The translations under genes and the position numbers were made by a program. From NCBI GenBank assembly GCA_033065855.1, contig JAVXUO010000300.1, forward strand, positions 351,889-415,888: 64,000 nt of DNA, read 5' to 3'. Origin of the DNA: Escallonia rubra. Lineage: Eukaryota; Streptophyta; Magnoliopsida; Escalloniales; Escalloniaceae. Positions 37,347 through 47,684 of the stretch are shown one piece after another (positions within the stretch are counted from its first letter, which is position 1; each line of letters begins with the position of its first letter). Below the pieces are notes generated by a model that was given only the letters and a program-made list of their open reading frames with translations, was not told the DNA's origin and made no database searches.

Positions 37347-37670
37347 CACTACAAGAAATGAGGGAATTAGCGACGGACTTTTAGCGACGGACAAAATTCC
37401 GTCTCTAAAAGTCTTTTCAGTGACGGAATACACACGTCGGAAAAAATCCGTTGGTAAAACTATTTAACGACGGAATAATTCCGTCCGTAAAAATAACCGT
37501 CGGTCAAAGTCGAGGTTCGCCGCCGAACGTTTACCGAGGAGTGCGGTCCGTCGGTAAAACTGTTTAACAACTGAATACTTTCGTCGGTAAAAATATCAGT
37601 CGGTGAAAGTAAGGTTTTGCCAACGGACTTTTACCGGCGGGTATTTTCCGTCGGTAAATGCCTTAAATAG
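37347..37670. repeat. Left subterminal repeats of the CACTA element
   Basis: Many direct and inverted copies of AGCGACGGA and of the variant CGTCGGTAAAA. In En/Spm elements such subterminal motifs are binding sites for TNPA. Confidence 0.8.
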
Positions 37671-38926
37671 ATCAGATCCCCTTCTTCTTTTCTTTCTCCC
37701 GTTGCTCTCTCTCTCTCTCTCACCGGCGATTTATCCTCCGTCGCCATCCCCGGCAACCTAGCCCCCGACGGAATATATCCTGCCACCGCCTCCGACGCCG
37801 CCACTGCCGCCCATCTTCAAAACCGAAGGACCGCTGCTGCGACGCCACCATCACTTCTGCGCCGCCATCACAACCGCGCCGCCCATCTTCAAATCAGCCC
37901 AAGTTTCTGTAAGTTTAAATATTCCATTTCCCTTCTGCTGTAAAGGTGCTCCACAGTTTCTCTTGTGACGGTGTTCCATTGTTTCTGAGGGTAGTTACTG
38001 AAGAGATGGGGTTCCATGGTTTTCATTTCTGATTTGTATTGAGCAGCCAAGATACAACTTGTATAGTTGCATCTTGGCTTTAAGAATTGCAAATGCCAGT
38101 ATATTGCTGACAGAGCTCACTTTCATGCATGATCTAGGAACTGAAGGAAGCTTAGGAAACACAGATACACAGACACACGAATACTGAATATTTAATCCCT
38201 TTTTACAACTTTGATCTTAGTAGTTATAGCATTTTGCTTGGCTTGGCGGGGTTGATCGACTCTTGGAGGAGGGTTCACCTTTTGGCTTTAAAAAAAGGCC
38301 TGGGGAATACGAGAACACCAACAAATAAAATAGCTTCATGGCCCCTTATCTCATCTCAACCAAGTAACCATCCTTCTACTTCATTCGGTAAGGCCTAATC
38401 CCTTCTTATTACACTGTTTGGTTTTCAGAAAGAATAGCAAGTCAAGTCGAGTGCAAATGGGTGTGATTAGAAGCAGTTTCACGTTCATGGTTGGGGCTAT
38501 TAGTAGAGCTTATATTGCCCAAAACTATCATGTACCCAACATCAGGAAACACTACAAAAGTGAATGTGTCATTGCCAAGCACGTTCAGGACTTATCGTAA
38601 AAAAAAAAAAAAAAAACATCTTTACAACCAGAACAAGGCTTCGACTGATTAAATAGTTGGTTGCACATGTATCGTACTACCCACCTAACTACCTACTCAC
38701 GGCAGGCGCAAGTTTTCATCAGGATTAAGGAAGTTTGGTGGTGGCTTTGTAATTTAGGTAGATGTCGATGGTTGCTATCAGGGCATGGTGCGGGTGGAGC
38801 TGTTGGTGATACGTTGATGATGGTGGGGAGAGAGAATAAGATGATGTGGGTGCAAAGGTGTTCAAGAGTTAGAAGTTACGAATTTTCCCATGATAAATTG
38901 GTAGATGTTAAAGAAAATGTGGTCTT
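37671..38926. other. CACTA internal 5' region
   Basis: A (CT)n tract (37703-37723) followed by a CCGCC-rich stretch (37725-37890), which looks like an untranslated leader or captured gene 5' end, then mixed sequence with an A18 run (38599-38616) and a GGTGG-rich patch (38720-38850). No intact reading frame recognised. Confidence 0.4.
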
Positions 38927-39340
38927 AACCCTAAACCCTAAACCCTAAACCGAACCCTAAATTGAACTAATTGAACCCTAATTTGATGGTCCCAATCTAA
39001 CCGAACCCTAATTGAACCCCAAATTGAACCCCCTAATCCAACCGAACCCTAAATTGAACTAATTGAACCCTAAATTGAATGTCTCAAATCAACCGAACCC
39101 TAAATTGAATCAATAGAACCCCCTAATTGAACCCTAAATTGAACTAATTGAATCCTAAATTTAATGCCTCAAATCAACTGAACCCTAAATTGTATCAATA
39201 GAACCCCCTAATTGTACCTAAATTGAAGTAATTGAACCTTAAATTGAATGCCCTAATCGAACCGAACCCTAAATGAAACTAATTGAACCCTAAATTGAAT
39301 GCCCTAATACAATCGAACCCTAAATTGAAATAATTCAAGC
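38927..39340. repeat. Telomere-type CCCTAAA units and degenerate minisatellite
   Basis: Begins with three uninterrupted CCCTAAA units (38929-38949), then about 390 bp of degenerate repeats built from GAACCCTAAATTGAA and CTAATTGAACC words. Lies inside the CACTA element, so it is not a chromosome end. Confidence 0.85.
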
Positions 39341-39800
39341 GCATCGGATATGTGAATTTTGAACATTTTTTAAAAATTTTGAACATTGCTCATTTGTTTG
39401 ATAATTTTAGGTTGTTAATTGTGCGTTTTATAATTGTGATTATTGATCGATGATTTTAGGTTATTAGCTGTGCATTTGAAGTAATTGTGATTATGAATTG
39501 ATGATTTTAGGTTGTTAATTGATGATTTTAGATTGTTAATTGTGCATTGAGCATTTGAGATATTGAGATTATTGACGGAGGATGGGACCCAATTGGATTG
39601 AATGTGTGATTTTTGTTAATTTTTATTGCATTGAGCATTTGAGAATTGAGAATTGAGATTGTTGACGGAGGATGGGACCCAATTGGATTGAGATACATGT
39701 TAGTTAGCGCAGACACGGACACCACGTTTGATCGACGGTGTCTGACATTTAGAAAACAAATTAACGTATGCCGATGTGTCCGGAGGTGCGTGTCGCTGGG
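39341..39800. repeat. Short direct repeats inside the CACTA element
   Basis: GATTTTAGGTTGTTAATTG is repeated several times between 39400 and 39545. A block containing GACGGAGGATGGGACCCAAT then TGGATTGA occurs twice (about 39574 and 39664), about 90 bp apart. Confidence 0.6.
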
Positions 39801-39905
39801 CATCGGACACGTGTCCGGAGGCGTCGGACACGTGTCCAAAGGCGTCGGACACGTGTCGGTATGTGTCTGACACGTGTCCGGAAGTGTCAGAAACGTATCG
39901 GACAC
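39801..39905. repeat. 21-bp array of CACGTG palindromes
   Basis: Four perfect CACGTG cores at 39808, 39829, 39850 and 39871, exactly 21 bp apart, in units of the form GTCGGACACGTGTCCGGAGGC. Degenerate half-units flank the array on both sides (GGACACC words at 39717 and 39899). Confidence 0.9.
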
Positions 39906-40059
39906 CATATCGACACCCTATATGAGGTGTCGGAATTGAGGTTGTTGAATGTGCATTAAATTTAGGTTAGTTAGGTTAATGCGACATTTTTAGCATGCAC
40001 CCCCTGGAATCTAATCGTGGCTCCAGCGCTGGCTATAATTAGCCCTAATTAGTCCTGAT

Positions 40060-40885
40060 TAACAATATTTTAGTAAATCAATTAACCCTAATTAGCTCTA
40101 ACGAGCCTAATTAGTTTTAATTAACCCTAAGAACCTGATAAAATTCAAATTAGCTGTAATTACCTCAAATTAGCCCAAATGAACCCAATTATGCGCATAT
40201 TGATTGTAGTTAGCCTAATTAGTCATAATTTGCACTAACATAACTCAATTACGCCTAATTAGCGCTAGTTAGGACTAATCAACACTACTCGGCACCATCA
40301 AAACCCTAATTAGGACTAAATAACCCTAATTAGTCCTAATCAACCCTAATTAGCTATAATTATTCGAAACTAGCCCTCACTAACATTAAATAGCTCTAAC
40401 ATAACCCAATTAAGCCTAATTAGCCCTAATTAGGACTAATCATCACTACTCGGCACAATTAAACCCTAATTAGTCATAATCAACCCTAATTAGCTATAAT
40501 TATCCGAAACTAGCCCTCATTAACATTAATTAGCCCTAACATAACCCAATTAAGCCTAATTAGCCCTAATTAGGACTAATCATCACTACTCGGCACAATT
40601 AAACCCTAATTAGGACTACATAACTCTAATTAGTCATAATCAACCCTAGTCAGCTATAATCATCTGAAACTATCCCTCATTAACATTAATTAGCCCTAAC
40701 ATAACTCAATTAAGCCTAATTAGCCCTAATTAGGACTAATCATCACTACTCGGCACAATTAAACCCTAATTAGTCATAATCAACCCTAATTAGCTATAAT
40801 TATCCGAAACTAGCCCGCATTAACATTAATTAGCCCTAATTAGGACTAATCATCACTACTCGGCGAGGAGGATGAGGTCACATTA
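40060..40885. repeat. AT-rich tandem repeats (CCTAATTAG family)
   Basis: Long units of irregular length (about 110-160 bp), recognisable by the marker CACTACTCGGCAC at about 40283, 40444, 40584, 40744 and 40854. Between markers are many TAATTAGCCCTAATTAGG palindromic words. No coding content. Confidence 0.8.
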
Positions 40886-40886
40886 A

Positions 40887-41024
40887 TTAGCCCTAATTGG
40901 AGATGATGTGACCGAGTCTACTGATGAAGAGGATGAATTAGAAGATGAAGAGGACGACGAGTCCCACGAAGAAGAGGGCGACGAGGATAGTGATGAAGAT
41001 GATTCGCAAACTGAAAATGATTGA
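40887..41024 (+). pseudogene. Acidic C-terminal ORF remnant in the CACTA element
   Basis: An open stretch ending at TGA (41022-41024) encodes an almost purely Asp/Glu/Ser sequence (for example EDELEDEEDDESHEEEGDED). It abuts the AT-rich repeat array with no upstream exon. By position, upstream of the TNPA-like gene, it could be the last scrap of the element's first transposase gene. That identity is inference. Confidence 0.4.
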
Positions 41025-41104
41025 CTTGTAATGTTGTAACATCACGGGAAAAATGTAGTAACATTTTAGAACTTGGTGTTTATTGATGTGTTTTTGCACA
41101 TTCG

Positions 41105-41106
<2 letters not shown>

Positions 41107-41140
<34 letters not shown>
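41107..41140. repeat. (TA)n microsatellite
   Basis: About 17 TA units directly upstream of the TNPA-like gene inside the CACTA element. Confidence 0.9.
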
Positions 41141-41143
<3 letters not shown>

Positions 41144-41205
41144 CCGATGATGATTTATGCCAAATTATTGTTTTTCACGTGTTAATGTCTTTGTATATAA
41201 TCTAT

Positions 41206-42810
41206 ATGAAGTCAGATATGGATAGGATACGGGCTATTCGTGGCCGGGCTGGACGCCGAGCTGCTTCCTCCCCGGTTAGTCCCACCTTGTCATTGCCTAC
41301 TGATGACGAGGCACAGAGTGATCGCGGACAGCCATCGGGGGCCCAGCCCCAGCTGTCGCCGTCACCGTCGCCCCAGCCATCGCCGTCGCCCCAGCCGTCT
41401 CCATCTTCCGCGGGTTCTACCTCAGGTATAGTTGATAACGGTGTTTCCTACATTTTCGCTAGCCCCATTTTAGAACTGTATTAATGTCTGTGTTTTGTAG
41501 GATCTCGACGAGGCCGTGGTCCGACACGCGGGGTACGCATCGACCCCCAGCGTAAACAGAGAGTTACGCTCACGCAGGAGGGCCTGTAAGTACTAAAAAT
41601 ATCATCTCATGCCTTATGTTTAAAAATTTTGGGTGTTAATTTATATTTGAACTGTATTAATTAATTTAATTACTTCTTTGGCAGGATCCTGGAGAATATG
41701 GCGAGGACGAAGATCGGCGTTCTTGTGAAGGGCCGATTCTTCGAGCCACGCCTGTACTGGAAGGAATGGGATGCCGCTGCGAGGGAGGCCCTATGGGAGG
41801 AGTGGCTGGTACGGTGAAGTATTTTTTTCAGCGTTAGTAAATGTTAAATTACAGTTTGTTTTATGTTGTTAATTTGTGTTATTGAATGCATTACAGGAGG
41901 GGTTCACGTTTGATACGCCTGAGCAGCAGGGACTGGGGCAGCAGGCTTTCTTTGCCTACATCGGCAAGAATTACCGCCGATGGCTCCACGATGCACGAGA
42001 CCGGGCGAAGAGGGCGCTGCCCGCGGGTGCCCCGATGACGGACATGACGAAATATCCCCCACATTGGATATCTCACCGTGTATGGGGGGAGATGATAGAT
42101 CGGTGGGCTGCGGATCCAGGTTGGGACGCCAAGAGTAAGAGCGGGGCTGAAAACAGACAGAACAGAGATCCGACGCACACGGGGGGGTCGGTGCCACACG
42201 ACATCGTCCGACATATGAACGCGGTCGAGCACCCGGATCTAGAGGAGGATGAGGTCATAGCTCTGACCTATACTCAGACGCACGTGCGGAAGAAGGACAA
42301 GGACGAGACGCACCAGGCGGGCGACTATATTTCAGATATTGCCCGGCGGATCGATGTGAGTCAATTTATTTAAGTTAATTTGTTTCTTTCTATCCTCGAT
42401 GTCTGTTTCGTTAATTAATGCCATAACATATCGTTAATCCACTTTTTTTGCAGGCCTCGTATGAACAGCTAAGGGGGTTCGAGCAGCAGTCCGGACAGCC
42501 ATCAGCGTCCACTAGTACGGCTGCGAGTACTGGGGGGTTGAAGCGATGGCTGGATACGCCGGAGGTCGTGAATCGGCCGAAAGGCCGCATACGCGGCCTG
42601 CATAGCACGACTCCTCGTGCCGTGATAGGAGCGTCCTCACCCCCTGCTGCCCCTCCACAGACACCGGCTCCTCGGCCTCAGTTGCGCGAGGAGGATATCG
42701 AGCGCATTGCTACAGTGGTGTGCCGGATGATCAGGGAGCAGGGCACGGCTGGACCAGCCGCCCCGGGCCCGGTTCAGCAGGATCCAGATCCGGGACTCGG
42801 GAACCCCTGA
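41206..42810 (+). CDS. TNPA-like protein of the CACTA element (Ptta/En/Spm family)
   Basis: Five exons with clean GT-AG borders: 41206-41425, 41501-41585, 41685-41808, 41897-42355, 42454-42810 (TGA); 414 residues. The order is a basic Arg-rich N-terminus, a Ser/Pro repeat (PSPQPSPSPQ, about 48-66), a basic GSRRGRGPTRG segment, then the conserved core with tryptophans (YWKEWDAAAREALWEEW, NYRRWLHDARDRAKR, WGEMIDRW) and the signature KSKSGAENRQNRDPTHTGGS typical of Transposase_24 proteins. The C-terminus is Pro-rich with a LREEDIERIATVVCRMIREQ helix. Such proteins bind the subterminal repeats and assist transposition but are not the catalytic transposase. ATG 41218 is an alternative start. The frame is intact throughout, so insertion may be fairly recent. 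Confidence 0.82.
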
Positions 42811-42840
42811 TGAGCCTCTTCCCGTGCCCGTTCCTAGCTT

Positions 42841-42858
42841 CCCCCCCCCCCCCCCCCC
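42841..42858. repeat. C18 homopolymer
   Basis: Run of about 18 C just past the TNPA-like stop codon. Confidence 0.9.
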
Positions 42859-43009
42859 GCGCCCGGGTTGTACTCTTCTCCCCTCCCCTAACCGGCTATC
42901 TCCGATTCCCGGCTTGTACATGTATTAGTTTATTTTATAATAAATATTTTTTATAATTGATTATATATTTTTTTTCTGTATTTCGTTTATTGCGCGTTGT
43001 TGTTGAGAA

Positions 43010-43363
43010 TTGTATCGGATTTATTCCGTCGCTAAAATATTCCTTTCAATTAAATATTTAGCGACGGAATATTCCGTCGCTAAATATTTAATCCGTCGCT
43101 AATTGGACAAAAAAGAAAATAAATTAAAATTTTTAAAAATATAATTAGCGACGGATATTCCGTCGCTAATGAAAAATAAATCCGTCGGTAAAAATCACAT
43201 ATTTAGCGACGAATTTAAAAATTCTGTCGCTAAACTATTAGTCACGGGCTTTTATACGAGGAATTTTTAGCGACGGTGAATCCGTTGCTAAAAGAATTAG
43301 CGACGGATGTTTGGCTTTTAGCGACGGATTTTCCCGTCGCTAAAAGCCTGTTTTCTTGTAGTG
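43010..43363. repeat. Right subterminal repeats of the CACTA element
   Basis: Repeated TTAGCGACGGA and TCCGTCGCTAAA motifs in both orientations, several as adjacent inverted pairs able to fold into hairpins (for example 43060-43082 and 43146-43170), up to the terminal TTTCTTGTAGTG. Confidence 0.85.
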
Positions 43364-43567
43364 CCTAGCTTGGATTGTCGACTGCCGCCCATGTTCGTCG
43401 CCGCCCTGTCTGCGCAGCACTACCAGCCCTCACGGCCTGTCTGGGGAGCCTTGCTCTCTGCCCTTACTCCGCCCTCACTGTCTCTCACTTTGCATACTTG
43501 GAAGCTGACTCGAACTGCAGCCTTTGTCGCACCTCACGTAGTTACGAACCCACTTTTCTTGGCATCA

Positions 43568-46500
43568 CATCATTAAGGTACCACTAATTGTACGTGTAAG
43601 AACGTCGCTGAAGCAAGAAAAAGTTGTATATCCTATGACTTTTCAATTACTTTTTTTGCAACAATCTTAGCTCACCTAAAAAATTTGACCGAGTTGAAAT
43701 TGGTAAAGTAAAAAGCTTAAAGGTGGAACAAAGTGTGATTGCGATTTTTTTGAGTTGTTGCCTTAGTCCAGTCCTAATAAAAGGCTTGGGCGGCCCAATA
43801 AGTTCCAATTTTGCCTAATTCAAAGGGAAAGGGGTGGACAATGGCATGAGTCCGTTTGATCAGTCTGTGCGTCGAAGGATAGAGGACCACTCCAGTCCAG
43901 TCTTTGTTTCTCATCTAGTTGGGCTTATGTTTTGTGTTCTGGCTCCAACAACTTGGTTACGGTTACAAGAGCAAGTGAGGTTTATGAAGAAATTGTCCAT
44001 TGAAAACCCAAATATGTTGGAGTAAACAAGGTTAATTGGCTAAGTATGCCCACCTTAGACTAATCAAAGCAAATTCAGGAAATTTTTTTTTTTTGATGAT
44101 CTTAGACTTCCATTTCAAAAAAAAAAAAAATTTTATTTGAACAAATTCAGGGTTGCGCTTGTGGAGATATATTATTTCATCTCCAACTTTTTAATCTTTT
44201 TAAATATGTTGTGCACTTGAAAAGTAGGGTGCAAAGTGCTAATTCACGTTTTTTTTTCCTTGCTTAATAACAAAACCACCATAAAAAGTTTTTCATATGT
44301 AACACAGACACATATCATCATATATTATGATTTCAAGTAGCGATAATAATGCCAAAGGTACATTCGCACACCTTAAAGAAAATTAGGAGGTAGACATAAG
44401 GAGAATAGACGATCGATGATCGATATGCATTTTATCGGACTATTTTCATGAGTTTGCGAGTGAGCTTGCTTAACTTGGCTATTTAATTTTTTCTTTCTCC
44501 AACTAACGTGGAACAACATTAGAATAGTTTGCTTTCCATAAAATTTCTAATTGTTCTAGTATGTTAATACTTCGCATTCACTTATATGACCTCCGGTATT
44601 ACGTAAGCCTTAGAGCTCTTAAAAAAGGCTACTTAACGACACCCGTGTACACAAGTGATTTTCCGTCACTCTTCAATACGCTTCGATAGCTAGGAATCTT
44701 TATTGAAAAGGATACAAAACAAAAGTGGAGAATCATACGAAGGAGGTGTTTTTGGTTACAATTTACTTTGAATTTAGGGCAACGAGATGTCAAATTATCT
44801 TTGACTTACATTAGAACATAAGTCTAGATTAAATATTTACCCTCCCCATGTAGTTGGCTTCATACATTATATTTCCCTTAAACATAGTCTAATCTATTGT
44901 AGTAGTATGAAGTTCGAGGTTCCGGACTCATTCCCTGCACTGCACATTGCACGATGAGGTTAGTTATGCGCACGAAGGGAACATACTCTAGTGGCCTGGG
45001 GGTCTCCCCTTGCTAATGCTCTTGGTGCTTGCTGCCGTGCTGGGCAAACACATTCTATATTTCTGCTACTTATATTATACCTTAGTTTGCTGGAAGGTTG
45101 GAAGGGGAGCCAAACGGAGCTTCTCGCTTCAAAAATTCCTTCAGTTTAGAGTTGTTTACCTTTCCCGAGTTTATGGTTCACGCATGGAGTTATCATGGAC
45201 TGGCATTGTTATCCTGACCCAAGCTGTATGTGTCATAGCAGAGAATTGATATGATTCAACCTATGTTTAAGTAAGAAGCTTGACTCATCTGAGTTTCACT
45301 TGCCTAAAGATACTCATTTTTCTCCGTAATTGTTATGTAAGTTTAATTTCATTAACTGTTACATGTACAAAATAAACTTATCTTAAGGTTTAACAAAAAA
45401 ATCAAAGAAAAATGTAACGAGACGAGGTAGCATAGAAGATGACGACATTCAAAACCCATGATTTTGCTTCATAAACTAGCGACACAAATCGGGAGTCTCG
45501 TGCTTTTGTGGGCCAACACATATCTGGAATCATGCGTTTTTACAATTCACACGGAGTACAGTGCTTAATAGGTTGGAAATACAAGACCATATCTCTCGTC
45601 GAGAAGGTGCTCCTACCCGATGCTTTTACTAAATGGAAGGGCAATTCTTTCCGGACTAGGATTAACAGAGTGGTCTTAAGTAACGATCATTGTTTTTTAG
45701 TATTTCGCTAGGAAGGTATTGCACGATCTTTCATCAAAAGAAAACATCAACATCTATTGTCCTGTAAGAAATCACTCACATGCTTAGATGGAGGGCGCTT
45801 AGTTGGAAACTTATAAGTAGGTCTTGTCAACATTGGGTTCTTTGTGATTGGTGACAACTACTCGAGTCCATAATAAAATAGTCCATAAGTTTGAGGATTT
45901 TTTGCTTGGAATATGCTCCTTGTAAATGCATCATGTTCGCTATTCAACGATAAACTTGAAAAAAATGACTGAATCTCAAGAGTTTATCAATAAAACAGAT
46001 CACATAATGATGAGCCATATCTGTCTAAGTTTTTCAAAACGACTCAAGTATGCTGTATGCAAGATGGTAATCACCAGCTGGTCATGTTCAAGACTTGAGT
46101 TTGACTAATACACTACCTTGTGGAACGCCCCAATCAGCTCATTTTACAGCCCTAGTATGGGCCTTGGGGTAAGAAAAGTGTGTGTGTGTGTGAGAGAGAG
46201 AGGGGCTGCAGGTGAGGAAAAAGAAAACTGCAAAGAGTTCAGATTTGATTCCACATCAGGAAAAATACGAACTTGCATTCGGCTTTTTCGATAGCACCAA
46301 CACACCCTACCCACCCATCTCGTGAACAATTTTCTCTTCTCTGTGTCTCTGTGTGTGTGTGTGTGTGTGTGTGTTTGTGGATCATAACACTGTGTCTAAT
46401 GGTAATGTATACGCACACAGGTATTCTTGAGGCTGCAAGCCCAACACATTCGGCTTGTCGACTTTCCTTTAGTCTCTTTTCACCAGTTCATGGCCGTCTG

Positions 46501-46779
46501 CTTCCCTTTGTCCACTTTTAATAGCTTTCACAACTATCCCATCAAAATTTTCTGTTTCAACTCCATCTGATTCTTTCTTTCGTCAATTTTATCCAGTTGT
46601 TCAAAAGTAGCAGGTGTCATGCACCAGTTTCTGCTCACGGTGTGGTCCAGCAGTAGACCCTCCTGGTTTTCAACGAATACTTTGTCAACAATGGTGTTAT
46701 TGGCTCATATATATGTTTAAGCCGAAGTTTAACTTTGCACTTTATTTTTTTTGTTTTTAGCAATGATGATGAAAAAAGG
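43568..46779. other. AT-rich intergenic region
   Basis: No gene recognised. Contains A/T homopolymers near 44080-44135, GT then GA microsatellites at 46178-46202 and (GT)n at 46350-46374. Open frames of 60-80 codons lack recognisable content. Confidence 0.4.
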
Positions 46780-46780
46780 A

Positions 46781-46975
46781 TTTTCTGTTTTCGTTTTGGA
46801 TAAAATTACTCAAATAGTAACAAACTGAAAACATAAAATGTGTTTTCAGCTGTTTTTCAAACTTAACCCAATATAAGAAATAGCTAAATTTTTTTTTGTG
46901 AAAATGATAAAAGTACAGTTTTCAAACTGAATATGAAAATCGTGAAAATGAAAACAGAAAATGAAAACAGAAAAC
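46781..46975. mobile_element. Possible MITE with TTTTCTGTTTTC ends
   Basis: The left arm TTTTCTGTTTTCGTTTT (46781-46797) is inverted, with one mismatch in 17, at the right in two overlapping copies (46945-46961 and 46958-46974). The interior is about 150 bp of AT-rich DNA. No target duplication was established. Confidence 0.35.
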
Positions 46976-47536
46976 AAATATGGTAAGCGTGATTAACTTT
47001 GCACTTTATTTTGCTCTTTCCAAAGAAAAAAAGGATTGTCGCTAAAAAGTTTACTCACGACAAACTGATAATGTTTTTACAACAAAATCTAGTCGTAATC
47101 AGTATAAGAAATCTATTATTCATGGTAAAGTTTGTATTTAAAAAGAATTTGGCTTAAAAGGAGAGATTAGGGTGATATATATGAGGAATATATATATATT
47201 TTAACCCCCTGATGATCAACATGAAGAACTTTGTGCAAGACTAAACTTTGATCCTATTCTTGAACATCTTTAACCTGGAGAACAAGAGAAAAGCGATCAT
47301 AGCAGATGAAATTGGATCTAAAAAGCATGTTACAAATTTTGTAGAAATCTTTCAATTTTATCCTTTGATTGACGTAAAGTTTTGTGTGCGTGTGGAAACA
47401 AAAATATCATCCATATAACTTTCAAATGCTTTCTTTTGGTAAATACCTTACTATTGTTTACTTTTCGTTTAATATTCAACCATCGATCCTTTCGATGTAA
47501 CTTGTAAGAATAAGTGTAACTTTTGAGAGCTGCAAA
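46976..47536. other. AT-rich intergenic region
   Basis: Nothing recognised beyond AT-rich sequence. Confidence 0.4.
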
Positions 47537-47548
47537 TGTTCTAATATT

Positions 47549-47672
47549 TTTTTTTTTAATTTTCCCAATAGGGAAATTTGTTAGAACTACAATTCATATA
47601 TATAATCCGCCTGTATGGGGAATCGAACTCGGGACCTCGAGGCCCCTTGCCATCTCCACCACCCCTTTGGAT
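47549..47672 (-). mobile_element. tRNA-derived SINE with 12-bp target duplication
   Basis: The minus strand reads a tRNA-like head (GGTGGAGATGGCAAGG, A-box position; GGTCCCGAGTTCGATTCCCC, B-box) and ends in an A-rich tail, seen as a T-run near 47549 on the + strand. The insertion is flanked by an exact 12-bp direct repeat, TGTTCTAATATT, at 47537-47548 and 47673-47684. About 124 bp. Confidence 0.75.
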
Positions 47673-47684
47673 TGTTCTAATATT

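Larger units (their letters stand above)
37347..43363. mobile_element. CACTA (En/Spm) DNA transposon, 6,017 bp
   Basis: The left end CACTACAAGAAA (37347) is a perfect 12-bp inverted match to the right end TTTCTTGTAGTG (43352-43363). The trinucleotide CCT lies immediately outside both ends (37344-37346 and 43364-43366), the 3-bp target duplication typical of CACTA elements. Both subterminal regions are packed with TTAGCGACGGA/TCCGTCGCTAA motifs. Inside are a TNPA-like gene on the + strand and about 2 kb of repeats. No TNPD/Transposase_21 catalytic protein is recognisable, so the copy is presumably non-autonomous. It interrupts LTR copy 1. Confidence 0.93.
35850..43567 (+). mobile_element. Solo-LTR-like segment, copy 1, split by the CACTA element
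   Basis: Two pieces, 35850-37346 and 43364-43567, are one LTR interrupted by the CACTA insertion. Both pieces align in order with the reverse complement of 61609-64000. The right piece (GCCCATGTTCGTC, TTTGCATACTTGGAAGCTGA) ends at GGCATCA, where homology with copy 2 stops. A TATA box (37186-37193) and a CT-rich leader follow a GACACGTGTC motif, as expected of U3-R. No primer binding site follows the right end, so it is a solo or 3' LTR. The left edge near 35850 is approximate. Confidence 0.7.

Noticed and set aside
38927..38952. CCCTAAA tract considered as a chromosome end
   Set aside because: Only three perfect units, embedded inside a CACTA element with genes on both sides.
39528..39908. 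126-codon minus-strand frame with repeated DTCPTP units
   Set aside because: Translation of the 21-bp palindrome array; no support as a gene.
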